From Duganella sp. CF458 (GTDB lineage: Bacteria; Pseudomonadota; Gammaproteobacteria; Burkholderiales; Burkholderiaceae_D), in NCBI RefSeq assembly GCF_900113115.1, contig NZ_FOOF01000019.1, forward strand, positions 62,001 to 126,000: a stretch of 64,000 nt of DNA, in the 5' to 3' direction. The notes below the pieces were generated by a model that was not told the DNA's origin, did not search any database, and worked only from the letters and a program-made list of their open reading frames with translations. A program made the translations under genes and the position numbers. Of the stretch, positions 58,802 through 64,000 are shown in pieces; the stretch's first letter is position 1, and every line of letters begins with the position of its first letter.

Positions 58802-59386
58802 ATGTTCAAGAACACTCTCACCGCCGCCTGCGTCCTGCTCGCCGCAGCACCCGCCTTCGCCATCGACCAGACTGTCCGCCCGGTTGATCCCTCAAATTTT
58901 GATGTCGCGGGTGTCCGCCTCGGCATGCCAGCCGCCGAGGCGGCTGCTGCAGCTGCGGCCAAGCTCGGTGTTGGCGCCAATGCGGTGCAATACGACAAGC
59001 CTTCGATGAACCAGCTGGTCAAGGCAAAGGTGCCAGGCAATTTCACGGTTCAAAGCGGTAAATCCAAGCTGACTGTTTCGTTGCTGCCCCGCGAGCCGGT
59101 AGATGCTGCGAAAACGCTCGTCGTCAGCGAAATCAAGTACGTGATGGAGCCATCGCCGCAAGCCGAAGAAGCTATCAGCAAATCGGCGCTTGCCAAGTAC
59201 GGCAAGCCCAGTGTTGCGCGCGGAATGACCTCGAGCTGGTGCGCCAAGCCCAACGTCACCATTGCCTGCATGGGCGACCGTGGGCCGCAACTCCACGTCT
59301 TCGGCGTGACTGTGCAGTTGATGGACGAGTCACTCAGCAAAGTGAAGATCGCCGCGAAAGGCGAGGCCCCCAAGCCGGCGTTCTGA
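58802..59386 (+). CDS. Hypothetical periplasmic protein
   Basis: A 194-aa protein, family not recognised. The signal peptide (MFKNTLTAACVLLAAAPAFA) precedes a mature domain with FDVAGVRLGMPAAEAA, which resembles the opening of small periplasmic proteins with a conserved G-x-x-LGM-x-x-x-E motif, and two Cys (SSWCAKPN and IACMGD) that may form a disulfide. It ends at a strong terminator and stands alone before the TPS operon. The 129-bp gap to the FabG4-type gene holds both promoters. Confidence 0.65.
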   Translation: MFKNTLTAACVLLAAAPAFAIDQTVRPVDPSNFDVAGVRLGMPAAEAAAAAAAKLGVGANAVQYDKPSMNQLVKAKVPGNFTVQSGKSKLTVSLLPREPVDAAKTLVVSEIKYVMEPSPQAEEAISKSALAKYGKPSVARGMTSSWCAKPNVTIACMGDRGPQLHVFGVTVQLMDESLSKVKIAAKGEAPKPAF

Positions 59387-59425
59387 GAAAGTTGCTCCCG
59401 CCATCCATTTCATCAAATAGCAACA

Positions 59426-59460
59426 AAAAGGCTTGCAGACGTCAGTCGCAAGCCTTTTCT
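59426..59460 (+). terminator. Rho-independent terminator
   Basis: AAAAGGCTTGC and GCAAGCCTTTT form a perfect 11-bp stem with an 11-nt loop, followed by CTG. The A-rich left side lets it work in both directions. The rest of 59387-59768 shows no gene and is AT-richer than its surroundings. Confidence 0.8.
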
Positions 59461-59623
59461 GCTTATGAGGCCGGTAATAGCAAGCTGCAAGTTGACAAGA
59501 TGACATTCCACCGAAACTTTTTCACATATTTGGATAGTTTTGGTGAGAATCTTTACAACTGAAGCATGTTATATTTCCGCCTAGTAAGTTGCATTACTCG
59601 AAATCATGTAGTTCATTCTGCAA

Positions 59624-59661
59624 CTGTCCGGATCGCTGAGGCATCGCGAGCGCACGGACAG
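59624..59661 (+). promoter_or_regulatory. Inverted repeat in the TPS operon leader
   Basis: CTGTCCG (59624-59630) and CGGACAG (59655-59661) flank a 24-nt GC-rich loop, about 110 bp before tpsB. It could fold in the leader RNA or bind a regulator. No ribosome site stronger than GAAGAAA is seen before the tpsB ATG. Confidence 0.35.
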
Positions 59662-59768
59662 GCTGCTTCCCAGGCACCGGTCATAGAGATCCTCCTGAGG
59701 CACCGCAAAGCGCCGCCGCATCACGCGCGCCTTGATGTTTCACGTCCGTAAACGTACTGAAGAAACAA

Positions 59769-61481
59769 ATGTTACCTGCAAGAATAAGTATCATCGCGGC
59801 TGCCTGTGCCGCCATGGCGTTCAGCCAATTGGCACAAGCCCAGGCGAGCAAAGACATCGACACCGAGCAACTGCGCCGGACGCAGGAACGCGAGGCGCAG
59901 CAGCGCAAACAGCGTGAAACGCAGCCCGACGTGCACTTGCCGCAACCAGCCGCGTCCGCCGCGGCGTTGCCGTTGAAGGACGAAAGTCCATGCTTCCCGA
60001 TCCAACGCATTGAGCTCGATGGGCAGGACGCCAGCCGCTTCAACTGGTTGCTCGATTACGCCGATGGCCACGCGCAATTGGCGGCGGCGGACCCGGTGGT
60101 GGGCCGCTGTGTCGGCGTGCACGGCATCCAGATCGTCATCGACCGCATGCAGCATGCGTTGATCTCGCGCGGCTTTGTCACGAGCCGCGTGCTGGCAGGC
60201 CCGCAGAACCTGCAAGGCGGCGCACTGGTCCTGACCGTAGTGCCGGGACGGGTCGGAGAAATCCGCTGGGCACCGGAAACCGGCGCACGCGGCAGCCGCT
60301 GGAACACCGTTCCCAGTGCCACCGGTGAGCTGCTGAACCTGCGCGATATCGAGCAGGCGCTGGAAAACTTCAAACGTGTGCCGACCGCTGAAGCCGATAT
60401 CCAGATCGCTCCGGGCAGTGAACCGGCTACCAGCGACCTGGTGATCGCGCACCAGCAGCCGATGCCATTCCGCTTGTCCGCCACGGCGGACGACAGCGGC
60501 ACCCGCAGCACCGGCAAATACCAGGGAAGCCTGACCTTCAGCTACGACAACTGGTGGACCATCAGCGACTTGTTCTACTTTACCTGGTTGCACGATCTTG
60601 GCGGCGGCGATCCGGGCGCGCGCGGTACGCGCGGGCACATCGTGCACTACTCCATCCCATTCGGTTACTGGCTGGCCGGTTTCACGCAAAGCAAGAACCG
60701 CTACCACCAGACAGTGGCCGGCGCCAACCAGGACTACCTGTACAGCGGTAACAGCCGCAACACGGAATTCAAGCTTTCGCGCGTGGTCCATCGCGACGCG
60801 GTGGGCAAGACCACCTTCGCCCTCAAGGGCTTCCAGCGCACCTCCAACAACTTTATCGACGATGCGGAAGTCGAAGTCCAGCGCCGTGTGGTGTCGGGCA
60901 TGGAGTTGAGCCTGAACCATCGCCGCAGCTGGGATGGCGGCAGCCTCGATGCGGGAGCCAATTTCCGCCGTGGCACCGGTGCGTTTGACAGCCTGCCGGC
61001 GCCGGAAGAAAACTTCGGCGAGGGCACGTCGCGCATGCGTATGTGGCTGCTGGATGCCACCGTTTCGCAGTCCTTCGTACTGGGCGGACAGCGTCTCCAG
61101 TACACCGGCGAATGGCGCGGCCAGTTCGACCGCACACCCTTGTCCCCGCAAGACCGCTTCTCGATCGGCGGCCGCTACACGGTGCGCGGCTTTGACGGCA
61201 AGTCGGTGCTCAGTGCCGAGCATGGCTGGCTGCTGCGCAATGAAGTATCGATGGCGGTTCCAGGCGGGTTGCGTGCATATGGCGGCGTGGATACCGGGCA
61301 TGTCGGCGGTCCATCCGCCGAGACCCTGGTCGGCGCCAATCTCACCGGAGCCGTAGTCGGCCTGCGCGGCCAACTGCCTCACGTGCAGTACGAGGTGTTC
61401 GTGGGTGCCCCATTGAGAAAGCCGGAACACTTCAAGACCTCCGGCTATACCGCCGGCTTCAGCCTGGCCATGAGCCTGTAA
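59769..61481 (+). CDS. TpsB two-partner-secretion outer-membrane transporter (FhaC/ShlB family)
   Basis: 570 aa. The signal peptide (about 1-24) is followed by a charged Gln/Arg/Glu-rich helix (the plug helix region, DTEQLRRTQEREAQQRKQRE), two POTRA domains (about 75-215) and a 16-strand beta-barrel. The conserved loop-6 tip VRGF is at residues 472-475 in GRYTVRGFDGKS. The last strand ends in YTAGFSLAMSL. It secretes the TpsA partner encoded at 62020. It is the first gene of a three-gene operon, with the acyltransferase gene 5 bp downstream. Confidence 0.95.
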   Translation: MLPARISIIAAACAAMAFSQLAQAQASKDIDTEQLRRTQEREAQQRKQRETQPDVHLPQPAASAAALPLKDESPCFPIQRIELDGQDASRFNWLLDYADGHAQLAAADPVVGRCVGVHGIQIVIDRMQHALISRGFVTSRVLAGPQNLQGGALVLTVVPGRVGEIRWAPETGARGSRWNTVPSATGELLNLRDIEQALENFKRVPTAEADIQIAPGSEPATSDLVIAHQQPMPFRLSATADDSGTRSTGKYQGSLTFSYDNWWTISDLFYFTWLHDLGGGDPGARGTRGHIVHYSIPFGYWLAGFTQSKNRYHQTVAGANQDYLYSGNSRNTEFKLSRVVHRDAVGKTTFALKGFQRTSNNFIDDAEVEVQRRVVSGMELSLNHRRSWDGGSLDAGANFRRGTGAFDSLPAPEENFGEGTSRMRMWLLDATVSQSFVLGGQRLQYTGEWRGQFDRTPLSPQDRFSIGGRYTVRGFDGKSVLSAEHGWLLRNEVSMAVPGGLRAYGGVDTGHVGGPSAETLVGANLTGAVVGLRGQLPHVQYEVFVGAPLRKPEHFKTSGYTAGFSLAMSL

Positions 61482-61486
61482 TCATC

Positions 61487-62014
61487 ATGTCGAAATCCCT
61501 GATTGTCATTTGTCCCAAGGTCGCGCCGAGCCAGAAGAGCGAGGCCGAACTGCTTGGCGCCATGGTCTGGCTGTGGATGAACTCTTCAACCCACTGCCGA
61601 TGCCCGTTGGAAGACCTGCACCGGCTGCTGATGCCTGCGATTAAAACCGGGCAGTTCGTACTGGCTTTACAGAATGATGAAACACAGCAACCGGTGGGGC
61701 TGATGACCTGGGCCAATCTCACCCCCGAAGCGGAGCTGCGCTACCTGCAGACGCTGGACCGGACCTTGCAGCCGCGCGATTGGGAAGAGGGCGATCGTCC
61801 ATGGATACTCGATATCGTGGCGCCGTTCGGCGACATTTCCCCGCTGGTATCGGCGATTCGCCACGTGCTGCCGATGGGCAGCTTCCGCAGCCTGTATCAC
61901 CGGGGCCACGAGACCGGACTCAAGGTCCAGCATTTCAAGTGCCTGGGCGTCACCAAGGCAGAACAAGCACATTACTGGGCCAGCCGCCCGTTGCCGCAGA
62001 ACTTCAATAAGTAA
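61487..62014 (+). CDS. HlyC-type toxin-activating lysine acyltransferase
   Basis: A 175-aa protein of the HlyC/CyaC/RtxC family, which transfers a fatty acyl group from acyl-ACP to internal lysines of a protoxin in the cytoplasm. The opening LLGAMVWLWMNSSTH contains the catalytic His36. GQFVLALQNDETQQPVG and LMTWANLTPEAELRYL follow, and RPWILDIVAPFGD holds Asp109, the partner of His in this family. MGSFRSLYHRGHETGLKVQH matches the HlyC C-terminus. It sits between tpsB and tpsA with gaps of 5 bp on each side, so the TpsA is the probable substrate in place of an RTX toxin. Confidence 0.9.
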   Translation: MSKSLIVICPKVAPSQKSEAELLGAMVWLWMNSSTHCRCPLEDLHRLLMPAIKTGQFVLALQNDETQQPVGLMTWANLTPEAELRYLQTLDRTLQPRDWEEGDRPWILDIVAPFGDISPLVSAIRHVLPMGSFRSLYHRGHETGLKVQHFKCLGVTKAEQAHYWASRPLPQNFNK

Positions 62015-62019
62015 AAATC

Positions 62020-64000
62020 ATGAACAAGCAAATCTATCGTCTCGTGTTCAACCAAGCCCGCGGCTGCCTGATGGTCGTGGCGGAAACTGCGACCAGTTCC
62101 GGCAAGTCGGCCAGCGGGGAGCGTGTCAGCCGCAGTGCGAAGAAGCAGGGCGGCCAACGCGGCCGTGCAGCGCTTGCGGCTTGCGAATCCATACACCGGG
62201 CCATGCTGCTCAGCGCTGCGTCGCTGTGGCTGGCGCCGATGCATGTGGACGCGCAGACGGTAGCAACGCGTATCGTGGCCGATCCGGCGGCGGCGCGTGC
62301 CCAGCAGGCGACGGTACTGAATGCGTCGAATGGTGTGACGCAGGTCAATATCCAGACGCCAAGCAAGGCCGGCGTCAGCCGCAACACCTACAGCCAGTTC
62401 GACGTGGGTGCCACGGGCGCCATCCTGAATAACAGCCGCAACAATGTCCAGACGCAGCTGGGCGGCTGGGTGCAGGGCAACCCGTGGCTGGCCGCAGGTA
62501 CGGCACGGGTGATCCTGAACGAGGTCAACTCCAGCAATCCGAGCCAGTTGCAAGGCTATGTCGAAGTGGCGGGCCAGCGCGCGGAGGTCGTGGTGGCCAA
62601 CCCGGCCGGTATCGCGGTCAACGGCGGCGGCTTCATCAACGCCAGCGGCGTGACGCTGACGACCGGCACGGCCGTCATGAACAACGGCAGCCTGGAGAGC
62701 TATCGCGTACAGGGCGGCAATATCAGCATCGACGGCGGCGGACTCGATACCCGCGGCGCCGATTACACGGCCGTCCTGGCGCGTGCTGCGCAGGTCAACG
62801 CCGGCATCTGGGCCAACCGCCTGCAGGTGGTCACCGGTAGCAATAGCATACAGGCTGGCAGCCTGGGTGCGGACTCCGCGCCACAAGCCCAGCGCATCGA
62901 CGGCGATGCCAACGTGCCGAACTTCGCGCTGGACGTTTCCAGCCTTGGCGGCATGTATGCCGGCAAGATTACGCTGATCGGCACCGAGGCCGGCCTGGGT
63001 GTGCGCAACGATGGCGTGGTGCAGGCAAGCAGTGGTCCATTGACTTTGACCCAAGACGGCTGGCTCGCCAACAGCGGCACGCTGCAAGCAAGCGGTGGCG
63101 ATCTCAAAGCCCAGGTTCAAGGCACGATCAACCAGAGCGGCATCGTCTACGGCAGCGCCAATGTGCTGATGGCCTCGCAAGGTGACCAGACCCACAGCGG
63201 CACGGTGGCTGCCCAAGGCGACGTGCGCATTGAAGCCAGCGGCGCGGGTGCGGCAATCCAGGCCAACGGCAACACGGTCTGGGCGGCGGGCCTGCAGATG
63301 GACGGCAGCCTGACCGGCCAGCAGAACCTCGATGTTCAAGCGGCGTCGCAGGTGCAGATGGCGGGCAAGGCGCTGGCGACCCGCAATCTCGCGGTGCAAG
63401 GCGCGAGCCTGGATCTTTCCCAATCGGGATTGCAGGCCAATTCGATCCAGCTGCACGCCAACAGCGGCGGGCTGAACGCCCGCGGCAGCCAGATCCTGGC
63501 GGCGGACACGCTGCAGCTGCAGACCCCGCAGGCGCTGGCCAGCGACGGTGCACTGGTTCAGGCAAACACTCTCTCCGCGCAAGCGCAAAGCCTGAGCAAC
63601 GTGCGCGGCCAGATCATCCAGACTGGCAACACCGACCAGTCCATCGCCCTGCAAGGCAAGCTGGACAACACCGCGGGTGTGATCCAGTCCGCCGGCCATA
63701 ACCTGGCCGTCAGCGCGCAGGACATCGACAACACGGCCGGCCAACTGCTGCACGCCGGCAAAGGCACGTTCAAGCTGGGCAGCGACGGCCAGTTGAAAAA
63801 CAATGCCCAGAGCGCCACTCAGCTTGCGCTCGCCGATGGCGCCCGTATCGTCGGTTCCGGCGCAGTGCAAGTGCAGGCCGGTACGTTCAGCAATACCGGC
63901 AGCATCAATGCAGCGGGAGACCTGAACACCAATGCCGCCACGCTGGACAACCTCGGCGTGATGTATGCGGCAGGCGCGCAAACCCTTTCGGTTACGTACG
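62020..64000 (+). CDS. TpsA filamentous haemagglutinin-like exoprotein, 5' part
   Basis: 660 codons in frame to the window edge, no stop. The N-terminus carries an extended signal peptide (MNKQIYRLVFNQARGCLMVV, then a long basic region with a TM at about residues 64-80). The TPS domain follows: residues 85-300 include NPWL (Asn154, matching NPNL) and NPAGI (Asn194, matching NPNGI) inside VVVANPAGIAVNGGGFIN. After that a beta-helix repeat region has QAGSLGADS-like and GTL-like strands with filamentous-haemagglutinin character. Toxin or CDI C-terminal domains, if any, lie outside the window. It starts 5 bp after the acyltransferase stop. Confidence 0.93.
   Translation, partial: MNKQIYRLVFNQARGCLMVVAETATSSGKSASGERVSRSAKKQGGQRGRAALAACESIHRAMLLSAASLWLAPMHVDAQTVATRIVADPAAARAQQATVLNASNGVTQVNIQTPSKAGVSRNTYSQFDVGATGAILNNSRNNVQTQLGGWVQGNPWLAAGTARVILNEVNSSNPSQLQGYVEVAGQRAEVVVANPAGIAVNGGGFINASGVTLTTGTAVMNNGSLESYRVQGGNISIDGGGLDTRGADYTAVLARAAQVNAGIWANRLQVVTGSNSIQAGSLGADSAPQAQRIDGDANVPNFALDVSSLGGMYAGKITLIGTEAGLGVRNDGVVQASSGPLTLTQDGWLANSGTLQASGGDLKAQVQGTINQSGIVYGSANVLMASQGDQTHSGTVAAQGDVRIEASGAGAAIQANGNTVWAAGLQMDGSLTGQQNLDVQAASQVQMAGKALATRNLAVQGASLDLSQSGLQANSIQLHANSGGLNARGSQILAADTLQLQTPQALASDGALVQANTLSAQAQSLSNVRGQIIQTGNTDQSIALQGKLDNTAGVIQSAGHNLAVSAQDIDNTAGQLLHAGKGTFKLGSDGQLKNNAQSATQLALADGARIVGSGAVQVQAGTFSNTGSINAAGDLNTNAATLDNLGVMYAAGAQTLSVTY

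Noticed and set aside
61972..63981. A 669-codon minus-strand open frame opposite tpsA
   Set aside because: tpsA on the plus strand has signal peptide and TPS motifs; the antisense frame has no family resemblance and no ribosome site.

Overview
The window is high-GC, densely coded bacterial chromosome. Gene content points to a betaproteobacterium of the Oxalobacteraceae (Massilia/Duganella/Janthinobacterium-like). The clues are the gloB-methyltransferase-rnhA-dnaQ block, a FeeM-type acyltransferase, many GGDEF/EAL proteins, GTGTCTGACC-type hairpins and a TpsB/HlyC-like/TpsA locus. This assignment is inferred from family resemblance only; no database search was possible.

Layout. (1) 1-8555: the 5' end of folA (minus strand) diverges from a plus-strand cassette carA-carB-chemoreceptor-M48 protease. 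carB is about 200 residues longer than usual. It carries an extra C-terminal domain that looks like the nucleoside 2-deoxyribosyltransferase / TIR-like fold, and its MGS (allosteric) domain is diverged. thyA lies on the far side of the cassette in the same orientation as folA, so the cassette may have split an ancestral thyA-folA pair. (2) 8552-20457: ten tightly packed minus-strand genes run from wrbA down to thyA, mostly with start/stop overlaps: wrbA, DUF2069, FAD-linked oxidase, DUF4124, FtsX-like permease, AttH-type lipocalin-like protein, ABC exporter, threonine-aldolase-like lyase, RhlE-type helicase and thyA. (3) 20508-42272: core metabolism and signalling. It holds yihY, a hydrolase with metY, a CBS protein, three c-di-GMP/HDOD signalling genes, aroC-MFS, aidB, upp-Hpt, cspA, a LysR/aceB pair with a clear operator-like repeat array, an HCCA isomerase-like gene, gloB, a methyltransferase, rnhA, dnaQ and tRNA-Val(CAC).

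(4) 42273-52593: an accessory, partly decayed region behind the tRNA. It holds a probable frameshifted pseudogene, a FeeM-like N-acyltransferase, two coupled hypothetical genes, a decayed LysR fragment, a c-type cytochrome-like secreted protein, a lone FTR1-type cytochrome domain, a secreted purple-acid-phosphatase-like enzyme with a TPR partner, a CAP-domain lipoprotein and a small conserved-looking ORF. An imperfect direct repeat of about 83 bp brackets the LysR/cytochrome part. (5) 52578-58673: a GH1 glycosidase/sugar-nucleotide reductase fusion, a MscS channel, a styrene-monooxygenase-like flavoprotein whose 3' end runs antisense into mscS, and a FabG4-type reductase. (6) 58802-64000: a small secreted protein, then a two-partner secretion operon. 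It encodes a TpsB outer-membrane transporter, a HlyC-type lysine acyltransferase and the first 660 codons of a filamentous-haemagglutinin-like TpsA that runs off the window.

The strongest candidates for something undescribed are the CarB-deoxyribosyltransferase-like fusion in its carAB-chemoreceptor operon, and the TPS operon with an embedded toxin-activating acyltransferase.
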